From NCBI RefSeq assembly GCF_018304765.1, contig NZ_CP072642.1, positions 2,509,819-2,573,818 of the forward strand: DNA of 64,000 bases, given 5' to 3'. This DNA is from Chloracidobacterium sp. N (GTDB taxonomy: Bacteria > Acidobacteriota > Blastocatellia > Chloracidobacteriales > Chloracidobacteriaceae). A program made the position numbers and the translations under genes. Positions 9,539-18,388 of the stretch are shown here, piece by piece (position 1 is the first letter of the stretch; each line of letters opens with the position of its first letter). The notes under the pieces were generated by a model that was not told the DNA's origin, ran no database searches, and was given only the letters and a program-made list of their open reading frames with translations.

Positions 9539-11985
9539 TCCGCCCCGGACTCCTCCCCGGACGACTCCACCAGGCTCGCATCCACCACCCGGTCGTCTTC
9601 AGCCAGGGTGATGATCTTGACCCCCTGGGCATGGCGTCCGGTTTGCCGGATTTGGGCCACATCCACCCGGACAATCTGCCCCTGCTGTGTGATGACCATC
9701 AGCTCATGGCTCTCCCGGACAGGAAGCACCTTGACCACACCGCCGGTTCGCTCCGTGACATGCAGCGTGAGCACCCCCTTCCCGCCCCGGTGCTGAACGG
9801 GATACTCCGTGATGGGCGTCCGCTTGCCGAGGCCCAGTTCAGACAGGGAAAGAATCTCTTCGGTTCTCCCGACGACGGACATCCCCGTGACGTAATCGTT
9901 CTCCTCCAGCCGGATGCCAATCACGCCGTGCGCCGGGCGGCCCATCGGGCGCACGTCACTTTCGTTGAAGCAGATCGCCTGACCGCCAAAGGTCGAGATG
10001 AGAATGTGCTGGTTGCCGTCGCTCTTCTGGACGGCAATGAGTTCGTCATCCTCCGCCACGCCCATGGCAATGAGACCGTTGGAACGGATGTTGGCGTATT
10101 CCGACAGTTCGGTTTTCTTGATCATCCCCCGGCGGGTCACAAAGACGATGAACTGCCCCTCCGCAAATTCACGCACCGGGATGGTTCCGGCCACCCGTTC
10201 CCCTTCCGGCAGTTCGATCAGGTTGACGATGGCCCTACCGCGCCCGGCCGTGGCGGCATCGGGAATTTCATGCACTTTGATTTTATAAACCTGCCCCTTG
10301 GCGGTGAAAATGAGCAGAAAGCTGTGCGTTGAGGCCGTGTAGAGGGATTCGACGACATCCTCGGCTTTGGTCGTCATTCCCCGCCGTCCCATGCCGCCGC
10401 GTTTTTGTGTGCGGTAGGCCGAAACCGGTGTGCGCTTGATGTAGCCGCTGCGCGTAATGGTGATGGCCACGTCTTCATCCGGGATGAGGTCTTCAATCGT
10501 GAAATCCGTGCCTTCATCCACAATCTGGGTCCGGCGGGGTGTGCTGTACGCCTTCCGCACTTCCTGTAGTTCCTGCACGATGACCGCCCGGAGCCGGGCT
10601 TCCTTTTCCAGAATCTCCCGCAGTTGGGCCATGTGTTTGAGGAGATTTTCATACTCGTCCAGCAGCTTCTGGCGCTCCATTCCGGTCAACCGCTGAAGCT
10701 GCAATTCGAGGATGGCCTGCGCCTGGACCTGGGTCAGGGCAAAGCGCGTCATCAACCCCTCGCGGGCTTCGGCGCCGGACTTGGCCCCGCGAATCAGGGC
10801 AATGACCTCATCCAGGACATCCAGGGCTTTCCTGAAGCCCTCCAGAATGTGCGCCCGCTGCTCGGCTTTGCGCAGCTCAAAGGCCGTCCGCCGCCGGACG
10901 ACCTCACGCCGGTGCTCGATGAAGTGGCGCAGTATCTCCGCCAGGTCGAGAATCTGCGGCTGTCCGTTGACGATGGCCAGCATGATGATGCTGAACTTGC
11001 TCTGCATTGGCGTATGCTTGAACAGGTTGTTGAGCACCACCTGAGCAATCGCGCCACGTTTCAACTCGATGACAATGCGCATGCCTTCCCGGTCGCTTTC
11101 ATCCCGCAGGTCGGCAATGTCCTCGATTTTTTTCTCGCTGACCAGTTCGGCAATCTTTTCGAGCAGACTGGCCTTGTTGACCTGGTAGGGCAACTCGGTC
11201 ACGACAATCGCCTGGCGCTCCCGTTCCCCCTTGCCGGCGACGTAATCAATCGCCGCCCGGGCGCGCATCGTCACCGAGCCACGTCCGGTCAGGTAGGCAT
11301 CCCGAATGCCCTTGCGCCCACATATAAAACCGGCCGTCGGGAAATCCGGCCCCTGGACAAAGGGCAGCAGGTCTTCCACGGTGGCGGATGGATGGTTGAC
11401 GAGATGGATGGTGGCATCGAGCACTTCGGCCAGATTGTGCGGCGGGATGCTGGTGGACATCCCGACGGCAATTCCGGCCGCGCCATTGACCAGGACGTTC
11501 GGAAAACGGGCCGGCAAAACCACCGGCTCCAGCAGTGAGCCGTCGTAGTTTTCCCGAAAGTCAACCGTTTCCTTTTCGATGTCGGCCAGCAGCATCCCGG
11601 CGATGGGCGCCAGACGCACTTCGGTGTAACGCATGGCCGCCGGCGCGTCGCCATCCACGCTGCCAAAGTTGCCCTGCCCGTCAATGAGCGGCACGCGCAT
11701 GGAAAAGCTCTGGGCCAGCCGCACAATCGTGTCATACACCGGCTGGTCGCCGTGCGGGTGGTATTTACCAATGGCATCCCCCACCACGCGCGCACTTTTC
11801 TTGTATGGCTTGTCGTGGGTGTTGCCCAGTTCGTGCATCGTCCACATGACGCGCCGCTGCACGGGTTTGAGGCCATCGCGGACATCCGGCAACGCCCGGC
11901 TGACGATGACCGACATGGCATAGTCGAGGTAACTCCGGCGCATCTCATCTTCGATGTTCGCCGGGATGATTTTTTGTTCTGTCAT
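9535..11985 (-). CDS. gyrA: DNA gyrase subunit A
   Basis: 816 residues. The breakage-reunion domain has the catalytic tyrosine Y120 (in AAMRYTE) and the region HPHGDQPVYDTIVRLAQ. The C-terminal beta-pinwheel carries a GyrA box, QHRGGKG, which identifies gyrase rather than topoisomerase IV. The positions equivalent to E. coli Ser83 and Ala84 are Gln81 and Pro82, while Asp87 is kept as Asp85. The tail ends in acidic residues (SSGEESGAD). The 278 bp upstream hold no gene I can support. The stop overlaps the convergent Uma2 gene by four bases. Confidence 0.98.
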   Translation of the reverse strand: MTEQKIIPANIEDEMRRSYLDYAMSVIVSRALPDVRDGLKPVQRRVMWTMHELGNTHDKPYKKSARVVGDAIGKYHPHGDQPVYDTIVRLAQSFSMRVPLIDGQGNFGSVDGDAPAAMRYTEVRLAPIAGMLLADIEKETVDFRENYDGSLLEPVVLPARFPNVLVNGAAGIAVGMSTSIPPHNLAEVLDATIHLVNHPSATVEDLLPFVQGPDFPTAGFICGRKGIRDAYLTGRGSVTMRARAAIDYVAGKGERERQAIVVTELPYQVNKASLLEKIAELVSEKKIEDIADLRDESDREGMRIVIELKRGAIAQVVLNNLFKHTPMQSKFSIIMLAIVNGQPQILDLAEILRHFIEHRREVVRRRTAFELRKAEQRAHILEGFRKALDVLDEVIALIRGAKSGAEAREGLMTRFALTQVQAQAILELQLQRLTGMERQKLLDEYENLLKHMAQLREILEKEARLRAVIVQELQEVRKAYSTPRRTQIVDEGTDFTIEDLIPDEDVAITITRSGYIKRTPVSAYRTQKRGGMGRRGMTTKAEDVVESLYTASTHSFLLIFTAKGQVYKIKVHEIPDAATAGRGRAIVNLIELPEGERVAGTIPVREFAEGQFIVFVTRRGMIKKTELSEYANIRSNGLIAMGVAEDDELIAVQKSDGNQHILISTFGGQAICFNESDVRPMGRPAHGVIGIRLEENDYVTGMSVVGRTEEILSLSELGLGKRTPITEYPVQHRGGKGVLTLHVTERTGGVVKVLPVRESHELMVITQQGQIVRVDVAQIRQTGRHAQGVKIITLAEDDRVVDASLVESSGEESGAD

Positions 11986-12263
11986 AACGCCACTTCAGAA
12001 AACAAAGTTGAACCAGCCTGGAAAAACATCATCGGCTCAGACGCAGGGCAGACTGGCGCATCTGTCAGAGGGGCAGCCGCCAGGCCAACTGCCCGACTTG
12101 TCACCACTGCGCTGGCTTCAATGGCTTGCTTCACACCTCGGCGAACTGGCTCGGCAAACTGCTGAAGCAACCCACGATCACTCACACCTGTACTCCTTGA
12201 GTTTGATGGGATACGCCTTTCCGTGCCCGTCTGATCCGCACGGCACAACCCAAACTGCAGGGA

Positions 12264-13448
12264 CTACCCTAGCCGCTCGATGAGGGCGCGGATGTTTTCG
12301 ACGCCACGCTGCAGGTTGTCGAGCGAATTGGCGTAGGAAATCCGCAGGTAGCCCCCGGCTCCGAAAGCCGAGCCGGCCGTGACAACGACATGCGCTTCTT
12401 CGAGCAGACGTTGGGCAAAGTCCACATCGCGCAGCCCGGTTTTTTCCAGAACGGCCGAAATGTCGGGAAAGGCATAAAAAGCCCCTTCCGGCATCCGGCA
12501 CCGTACCCCCGGCAGGGCCGCCAGCGCCGGCACGATCCAGTCCCGCCGCGTGCGATATTCCGCCAGCATGGCAGCGACCGAATCCTGGCTGCCACGCAGG
12601 GCCTCGATGGCGGCCCACTGGGCAAAGGTCGTCGGATTTGAGGTCGAATGGCTCTGCACCTTGGTCATCTCAGCCACCCAATCCGGGTGCGCCAGAGCAT
12701 AGCCAATCCGCCACCCCGTCATGGCGTAGGTCTTCGACAGCGAGCCGGACACCAGCACCCGCTCCCGCAGCGCCGCCGGCAACGCTGCCGCCGAAAACGG
12801 ACGCCCCGGCGGATAGACAAACCGGTAGTAACACTCATCCGAAATGAGCCACAGGTCCCGTGCGGCGCACAGCTCGGCAATCTGGTGAATGTCCTCCGGC
12901 GCGATGACCGCCCCCGACGGATTGGAGGGTGAGTTGAGGATGACGACTTTGGTACGTGGCGTCAAAACGCGCTCCACCATCGCAGCCGTCAGCCGGAAAT
13001 CGTGCTCGTGCGTCGGAATGAAGACGCTGACGCCGCCGCAAAAGGCGACGATTTCGGGAAATGTCACCCAGTAGGGCGCCGGAATGACCACCTCATCCCC
13101 CGGATTGACCACACTCACCAGGGCATTGAACAACGTCTGCTTCCCGCCGGCTGACACGATGACGGCGCTGGCGGGATAGGTCGTTCCCGTCTCGCGCGCC
13201 ATGTAGTCCACAATGGCCTGCTTGAGTTCGGCAATACCCGAAGCTGGCGTGTAGCGCGTCTTGCCTGTTTCGAGCGCCTGGATGGCTGCCCGGCGGATGT
13301 TCTCCGGGGTGTCGAAATCCGGTTCTCCGGCCCCCAAGTCAATCACCGTATGCCCTTGGGCGCGAAGCCGGGCCGCCGCCGCCGTGGCGGCCATGGTTGA
13401 AGAAGACTGCATGTGATCGAGCCGCAGGGCACGCCGAAACACCACCAT
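12264..13448 (-). CDS. Class I PLP-dependent aminotransferase, aspartate/prephenate type
   Basis: 394 residues from the ATG at 13448, preceded by GAGG seven bases away; a TTG at 13454 is less likely. The fold-type I layout is clear: LGAGEPDFDTPENI, GKTRYTPASGIAELK, the NSPSNPSGAV loop, and the PLP lysine in SGSLSKTYAMTGWRIGY. The closest known group is the Thermus/Rhizobium aspartate aminotransferase (AspC, subgroup Ib), some of which also act on prephenate for arginate-pathway phenylalanine and tyrosine synthesis. The exact substrate cannot be settled by reading. Confidence 0.88.
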   Translation of the reverse strand: MVVFRRALRLDHMQSSSTMAATAAAARLRAQGHTVIDLGAGEPDFDTPENIRRAAIQALETGKTRYTPASGIAELKQAIVDYMARETGTTYPASAVIVSAGGKQTLFNALVSVVNPGDEVVIPAPYWVTFPEIVAFCGGVSVFIPTHEHDFRLTAAMVERVLTPRTKVVILNSPSNPSGAVIAPEDIHQIAELCAARDLWLISDECYYRFVYPPGRPFSAAALPAALRERVLVSGSLSKTYAMTGWRIGYALAHPDWVAEMTKVQSHSTSNPTTFAQWAAIEALRGSQDSVAAMLAEYRTRRDWIVPALAALPGVRCRMPEGAFYAFPDISAVLEKTGLRDVDFAQRLLEEAHVVVTAGSAFGAGGYLRISYANSLDNLQRGVENIRALIERLG

Positions 13449-13587
13449 AGCCAAGCCTCAGACAACCTTGTTTTGCAACTGCACAGACTGCAGATTGTGA
13501 CCGAAAACCCACGTGGTGTCGAGTCAGGGCATCGCACAGGGCTTCATTTCCGACGCCCCGTGTTGATCACGACGAGGATGCCACCGG

Positions 13588-13629
13588 CAAAAAACGGGCG
13601 GCGGTGAATGGAAACCATCCACCGCCGCC
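13588..13629 (-). terminator. Rho-independent terminator of the repeat-protein gene
   Basis: GGCGGCGGTG and ATGG (13597-13611) pair with CCAT and CACCGCCGCC (13615-13629) across one mismatch, with an AAA loop. On the minus strand the stem is followed directly by a run of six T (A-run at 13589-13594). It lies about 95 bases downstream of the stop of the minus-strand repeat protein. Confidence 0.75.
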
Positions 13630-13724
13630 GTACTCTTCAGACCTGCCCGGTGACATCAATCAAACCGGCCGTTGCCGCGTCCCTGCTGCCAACCCCACTC
13701 ACGATTGCCGCGCCAGTCGGGACC

Positions 13725-14471
13725 TCAGTCATTGCCGCGTCCGCGTCCCCGTGGTCCGCGTCCCCGTCCGGGTGCGCCACGCAGATCGTTGTACCCCTGC
13801 TCATAGCCGGCGCGATAGCCATCACGGAAGCCGCGCCGGTAGTTGCCATCATGCCGCCACTCACGCTGGAAGCCCTGCATGGCGTTCTCATAGGTTGCAT
13901 TGCGGAAGTTCGGCCGGAATCCCTGGCGGCGGTCCTGGCGTCCCTGTTCAAAACCAAGCTGAAATCCGATGTCCCGCCCGCGCTCGCGTACCCACTGCTC
14001 CGAAGGTGGGCGGCGATTGAAGCGCGGGTCACTGACGCCCCACGGGTCCCAGTTTTGCGCCACAGCCGGTTGTGGTCCGCGTCCCCGTCCGCGTGCGCCA
14101 CGCAGATCGTTGTACCCCTGCTCATAGCCGGCGCGATAGCCATCACGGAAGCCGCGCCGGTAGTTGCCATCGTGCCGCCACTCACGCTGGAAGCCCTGCA
14201 TGGCATTCTCATAGGTTGCATTGCGGAAGTTCGGCCGGAATCCCTGGCGGCGGTCCTGGCGTCCCTGTTCAAAACCAAGCTGAAATCCGATGCCCCGCCC
14301 GCGCTCGCGTACCCACTGCTCCGAAGGTGGGCGGCGATTGAAGCGCGGGTCACTGACGCCCCACGGGTCCCAGTTTTGCGCCACAGCCGGTTGCGGTGTT
14401 CCAGCCAGAAACAACACACCAAACAACACGGCGCTCCAGATGAAGATTCGGCTTCGCAGGGTGGTCATCAT
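13725..14471 (-). CDS. Secreted Arg/Gly-rich protein with two near-identical 107-residue repeats
   Basis: About 248 residues from the ATG at 14471, which has GGAGG eight bases upstream. A signal peptide (WSAVLFGVLFLAGTPQPAVA, cut near AQ) is followed by two copies of a 107-residue unit and a GRGRG-type tail. Each unit starts at PQPAVAQNWDPWGVSDPRF and contains many aromatic residues between Gly and Arg (FRDGYRAGYEQGYNDLRG). The second copy repeats even the signal-peptide cleavage region, so the duplication copied the end of the signal peptide. I do not recognise a family. The opposite strand is also open for 320 codons, but it lacks a signal peptide and an RBS. Confidence 0.7.
   Translation of the reverse strand: MMTTLRSRIFIWSAVLFGVLFLAGTPQPAVAQNWDPWGVSDPRFNRRPPSEQWVRERGRGIGFQLGFEQGRQDRRQGFRPNFRNATYENAMQGFQREWRHDGNYRRGFRDGYRAGYEQGYNDLRGARGRGRGPQPAVAQNWDPWGVSDPRFNRRPPSEQWVRERGRDIGFQLGFEQGRQDRRQGFRPNFRNATYENAMQGFQREWRHDGNYRRGFRDGYRAGYEQGYNDLRGAPGRGRGPRGRGRGND
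13751..14392. repeat. 321-bp tandem duplication inside the secreted-protein gene
   Basis: Copies 13751-14071 and 14072-14392 differ at only about five positions that I could see (for example GGGTGC versus GCGTGC, and GATGTC versus GATGCC). The length is a multiple of three, so the frame is kept. Near-identity including synonymous sites points to a recent event or ongoing conversion. Confidence 0.9.
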
Positions 14472-14851
14472 CGCGTTGTCCTCCACGATCAAAGATGTTC
14501 ACCTGCCATGGAGAATAACCCGCGTGCCACAGCCCGGACATGGGCGTTTTTCAGGCGTTTTTCGGGTTGACCGGCGGGTTCCTCCACCGTCTTGCCCAAA
14601 TGACTAACCCATATCGTGCAGCGCCGTTTGGACGGACACCCCAAACCGTCACCGGCCAGCCAGCCGTTGTCTGGCAGCATGTTCAGAGCAGGATGCAAAA
14701 AAACTGACTTTGTGCCCTTCTACAGCATCCAACCGCACTGTGTTGGCATACGCTGCCGGAAGTTCCGGGAGCACCCGGCCGACCAAAGGAAAGGCGACTG
14801 ATGACAGACTCCGCCGGGCTTTCGGGCCATTATTCCGTGAGGAAAAGCCCT
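14472..14851. promoter_or_regulatory. Divergent intergenic region between repeat protein and esterase genes
   Basis: 380 bp that should hold promoters for both flanking genes. I see a ten-base direct repeat, GGCGTTTTTC, at 14543-14552 and 14554-14563 with one base between, and a TTGACC at 14567-14572, but no convincing -10 partner. No open frame in it has coding character. Confidence 0.35.
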
Positions 14852-15805
14852 ATGACCTTCCGTTTCATCCTGTGGCTCAGTTTGTGTGGGTTGGTGAGCG
14901 GCTGCCTCACCGCCCACCCGGCGCAGTCCCAGGCCCTGCCCAATCTCACCCGACACACCCTGTCACACGGCGGTCTGACACGTACCTACCACCTCCACCG
15001 GCCCAGCCGCCTGGCCACGACGCCCGCGCCAATCGTCTTCGTGCTGCACGGCGGCGGCGGCGCTGGCGCTGAAGAGCTGGAACGCCGCCTTGGTTTTGCC
15101 CGGCTTGGCGAACAGAAAGGCTTCATCACCGTCTATCCGGCCGGCGTGGACGGGCAGTGGAATGACGGACGTGGCAAGACCTTCCGCCGCGCACGCGGCA
15201 ACACCGACGTGGACGATGTCGGCTTCTTCCGGGCGTTGATTGACCACCTCGTGAAAACCGGGCAGGCGGACCCACAGCGCATCTATGCCACCGGCTTTTC
15301 CAACGGCGGCATGATGACCTACCGCCTGGGCATCGAGCTGGGCGACAGGCTGGCCGCCATCGCCGCCGGGATAGCCAACCTGCCGACCCGGTGGCGCGAT
15401 ACCACGCCGCCGCACCCGCTGCCTGTTCTCATTATGAACGGTACGGATGACCCGATGATGCCCTGGAACGGCGGCGAAGTACGGGTTCTCGGACGGGGCT
15501 ACGGCACAGTGCTTTCAACCCGGGAAACGGCTGATTTCTGGCGCCGGGCCGCCGGACTGCCGGAAGAGCCAGCCGTGGAACGCCTCCCTGACCGCATACC
15601 GGATGACAACTGCCGGGTGGAGGTGCGCCATTGGGCCGGCCGGGACGCGGCCCGTGAAGTCGTGCTCTACGCCCTGCTGGGCGGCGGACACCAGATACCC
15701 GGCGGCCAAACGCCCAAAGCCCCCCGTCTTGTCGGCAACCAGTGCATGGAGATTCAGGCCACTGAAGTCATCTGGGAGTTCTTTGCCCGCCATCGCCGCC
15801 GGTGA
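14852..15805 (+). CDS. Poly(3-hydroxybutyrate) depolymerase / LpqC-like esterase lipoprotein
   Basis: 317 residues from the ATG at 14852 (GAGG at 14838-14841). The N-terminus is a lipoprotein signal: a hydrophobic helix ending VSGC, so it is probably lipid-anchored. The catalytic core follows the esterase-PHB-depolymerase family: LHGGGGAGAEE (oxyanion hole), ATGFSNGGMMTYRLG with nucleophile Ser in GFSNG, NGTDDPMMPWNGG with the acid, and GGGHQIPGG with the His. Known relatives act on short-chain polyesters or feruloyl esters; the substrate here is unknown. Confidence 0.82.
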   Translation: MTFRFILWLSLCGLVSGCLTAHPAQSQALPNLTRHTLSHGGLTRTYHLHRPSRLATTPAPIVFVLHGGGGAGAEELERRLGFARLGEQKGFITVYPAGVDGQWNDGRGKTFRRARGNTDVDDVGFFRALIDHLVKTGQADPQRIYATGFSNGGMMTYRLGIELGDRLAAIAAGIANLPTRWRDTTPPHPLPVLIMNGTDDPMMPWNGGEVRVLGRGYGTVLSTRETADFWRRAAGLPEEPAVERLPDRIPDDNCRVEVRHWAGRDAAREVVLYALLGGGHQIPGGQTPKAPRLVGNQCMEIQATEVIWEFFARHRRR

Positions 15806-15913
15806 CAGAGCCGGCACCCGGGCCGGACGCCAACCCGCTTTCCGGCTTGTTCTCCGGCCGGCGGATTTGCAGCATGGACACCAGACCCATTCCGCAAGGC
15901 AGGTGGCCGTCCC

Positions 15914-16444
15914 GTGGTGCACGTCGTCAACCGCCAACGCCATGAACGCCTTGACCGCGCCGGACTGGCGCAGCTTGCCCAGGCAACGCTGGAAGCCGTC
16001 CTCGGCCCCCGTCTCGCGGCTGCCGTGGACGTCAACCTCGTTTTCATTGGCGACACCGCCATGCGGCGGCTCAACCACACCTACCGGGGCGTGGATGCCC
16101 CAACGGATGTCCTGTCTTTCGTTCACCTGGAACTGCCTTCACCCTACACCCACCGGCCGGCCCAGCGTGAAACCTGGTTTTTCAGCCAGCCGGCAACGGG
16201 TCTCAATGGCGAACGTCCGCTTTTGGGCGAAGTCATCATTTCCACACCGACCGCGCGGCGCTATGCCGAACGCCATGCCTTGACATGCGCGGAAGAAATC
16301 CAAAGACTCGTCATCCATGGCATCATTCATCTGTGTGGGTACGACCATGAGACCGATACCGGGCAAATGACGCGCCTGGAACGTCGGCTTCGGCGGCGCT
16401 TCCTGCCTGCCGCCACAAACGCGCTGCCGGCTCATCAGCCGTGA
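15914..16444 (+). CDS. ybeY: Endoribonuclease YbeY (rRNA maturation factor)
   Basis: 176 residues from the GTG at 15914. The zinc-binding signature HGIIHLCGYDH is present near residue 135, and APTDVLSF in the first half is the other conserved block. YbeY is needed for 16S rRNA 3' maturation and ribosome quality control. An insertion of about 20 residues between the two blocks (around PYTHRPAQRETWFFSQPATG) is longer than in E. coli. It is followed 42 bp later by the CorC-type gene, the usual neighbour of ybeY in many bacteria. Confidence 0.93.
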   Translation: MVHVVNRQRHERLDRAGLAQLAQATLEAVLGPRLAAAVDVNLVFIGDTAMRRLNHTYRGVDAPTDVLSFVHLELPSPYTHRPAQRETWFFSQPATGLNGERPLLGEVIISTPTARRYAERHALTCAEEIQRLVIHGIIHLCGYDHETDTGQMTRLERRLRRRFLPAATNALPAHQP

Positions 16445-16486
16445 GCCGCACACCGGCGCACCGGGTGGAGTAATGTACGTCGCTCT

Positions 16487-17770
16487 ATGGAGTATGAGCT
16501 AGCCTTTGCGCTTCTGACCATTGGCGGCCTGTTTTTCCTGGCTCTCGTCGAAAGCGCCCACGGCTCGATTTCTGAAGTCACCCTCCGCTCACTGGCTGCC
16601 GAGTTGCCCGATCCTTCGCCGCAGCGCGCCTTTCTGCGCCATCTGCTCAGCCACCGGCTGGATTTCTGGTTGAGTCTGTCGCTCGGTCTCCAGTCGGGAA
16701 CGCTCATCCTGACGGCGCTGGCCGTTCTGCTGGCCGATCGTTTTTCCTCGCCATGGGCATTGCCCGTGGCACTGGTCACGACGCTGTTTCTGGTCATCCC
16801 GGCCCGCCAAATCCTGCCGCGCATCCTTGTCCAGAATCAGCCCGAAGCCTATCTGCTCCGGCTGCTGCCCTGGTTTCGGTTGTACTTCCAAGCCGTCCAG
16901 CCCCTCGTCCGTCCCATGCGGCAGCTTATCCAGTGGTTTCGCATCGAGCCGGAGCGCAGCCTGGTTCCTGACTCGACGCCCCCCACCGAAGAGGAGAGCA
17001 TTCAGGCGCTGATTGATGTCGGCGAAGAAGCTGGCATCATCGAGGAAGACGAAGGCGAACTCATCCAGTCAGTCATCGAGTTCAGCGACACAGCCGTGCG
17101 CGAAATCATGACGCAGCGCCCGGAAATCATTTCAGTTCGTGCGTCAGCCACTGTCCGTGAAGCCAGTGAAACCATGACGCGCGAACGGCACTCGCGGCTG
17201 CCGGTTTTCGAGCAGGACTCCGATGACATCGTGGGTTTTGTCTTCATCCGGGATGTCCTCGATTGCCTGCTCAACGGACGCGACCAGGAGCCGGTACGCA
17301 ACATCGTCCGCCCGGCCTACTTCGTCCCCGAAAGCAAGAGCATCGCCGATCTGCTCGAAGACATGCGCAAGTCCGCCATGCAGATTGCCCTCGTCATTGA
17401 CGAATACGGCGACGTGGCCGGACTCGTCACCATTGAGGACATCCTCGAAGAAATCGTCGGCGAAATCGAAGACGAAGACCAACAGTCAGAAGAAGCAGAA
17501 GTGCTTCAGGAAACCGATGGCGCGTGGCTGGTGCGCGGCAATACCGAAATTCGCAAGATCGAACTCGTCACGGAGCGCGAGCTGTCCGGCGACGACTTCC
17601 AGACGGTCAACGGCTTCATTGTCTCCGAGCTGGAGCGCGTGCCTTCGACGGGCGAACACTTCATCGTCCGCGGGCTGGAAGTTGAAGTCCTTGAAAGCGA
17701 CGGGCGCGCCATCCGCCGCGCGCGGCTGCGCAAAGCCGCCCCCACGTCACCAGCGACTGAAGAAACTTAG
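16487..17770 (+). CDS. CNNM/CorC family membrane protein (DUF21, two CBS domains, CorC_HlyC)
   Basis: 427 residues. Three or four membrane helices in residues 1-130 form the DUF21 part; two CBS motifs follow at ~200-320 (SVRASATVREASETM and KSIADLLEDMRKSAMQ), linked by the conserved REIMTQRPEIISV and IEDILEEIVGEIEDE. The C-terminal ~80 residues are the CorC_HlyC transporter-associated domain (VNGFIVSELERVPSTGEHF). Family members take part in magnesium or cobalt efflux. The last 24 bp overlap the convergent rsmD gene. Confidence 0.9.
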   Translation: MEYELAFALLTIGGLFFLALVESAHGSISEVTLRSLAAELPDPSPQRAFLRHLLSHRLDFWLSLSLGLQSGTLILTALAVLLADRFSSPWALPVALVTTLFLVIPARQILPRILVQNQPEAYLLRLLPWFRLYFQAVQPLVRPMRQLIQWFRIEPERSLVPDSTPPTEEESIQALIDVGEEAGIIEEDEGELIQSVIEFSDTAVREIMTQRPEIISVRASATVREASETMTRERHSRLPVFEQDSDDIVGFVFIRDVLDCLLNGRDQEPVRNIVRPAYFVPESKSIADLLEDMRKSAMQIALVIDEYGDVAGLVTIEDILEEIVGEIEDEDQQSEEAEVLQETDGAWLVRGNTEIRKIELVTERELSGDDFQTVNGFIVSELERVPSTGEHFIVRGLEVEVLESDGRAIRRARLRKAAPTSPATEET

Positions 17771-18298
17771 CGTGGATTCACCCTGCTGGACGGCGCGGAA
17801 GCGGCGCAAGTCGCCAATCGTTTCCACCACGGCATGCTTGGCGTGGTGCTCGACGATGAACCAGCCGTCCTCGTCCAGAAGCGGCTGGGTTCCCAACAAC
17901 TCAAACAGCGGATCGTACAGCGGTGAAGCGTAGGGCGGGTCACAGAAGATAAGATCGAAGCGCCGCCCGACCTGGATGAACTGTTTGACGGCGCTGACGG
18001 CATCGCGCTGGACAACTTCCGCTTCCTCACCGATGCCGCACCGCGCCAGGTTTTCCACCAATGCCACCAGCGCGCGGCGCGAGTGTTCCACGAAGGTTGC
18101 CCGCGCCGCCCCCCGGCTGAGCGCCTCGATGCCTACCGCGCCCGAACCGGCGCACAAATCCAGAAACGTCGTGTCGCCGATGCGCGGAGCGAGGATGTTG
18201 AACAGGGTCTCGCGCAACCGGTCAGACGTGGGACGCACACGCAAACCCGGTTCACTTCGCAGGCGCCTGCCTTTGTGAATCCCCGCGATGACACGCAT
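17747..18298 (-). CDS. rsmD: 16S rRNA (guanine(966)-N(2))-methyltransferase RsmD
   Basis: 183 residues. Typical RsmD order: MRVIAGIHKGRRL, RPTSDRLRETLFNIL, the SAM-binding LDLCAGSGAVGIEALSRGA, and the catalytic FCDPPYASPLY. It methylates G966 of 16S rRNA. Its 3' end overlaps the CorC-type gene, tail to tail. Confidence 0.95.
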   Translation of the reverse strand: MRVIAGIHKGRRLRSEPGLRVRPTSDRLRETLFNILAPRIGDTTFLDLCAGSGAVGIEALSRGAARATFVEHSRRALVALVENLARCGIGEEAEVVQRDAVSAVKQFIQVGRRFDLIFCDPPYASPLYDPLFELLGTQPLLDEDGWFIVEHHAKHAVVETIGDLRRFRAVQQGESTLSFFSRW

Positions 18299-18388
18299 AA
18301 GCTACTCGGCCGCCAAGACCAAACCGACGGCGTTCCAAAACCGTTGCCCGTGGGCCATCGGCAAGCATGCCGCGCCCGGAGACCGGCT

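Noticed and set aside
11986-12263. Small open frame upstream of gyrA (88 codons, minus strand)
   Set aside because: No homology-like pattern and it would run into the gyrA start; treated as leader/promoter space.
13608-14570. 320-codon plus-strand frame opposite the repeat protein
   Set aside because: Longer than the minus-strand gene, but it has no signal peptide or RBS, while the minus-strand frame has both plus a terminator.
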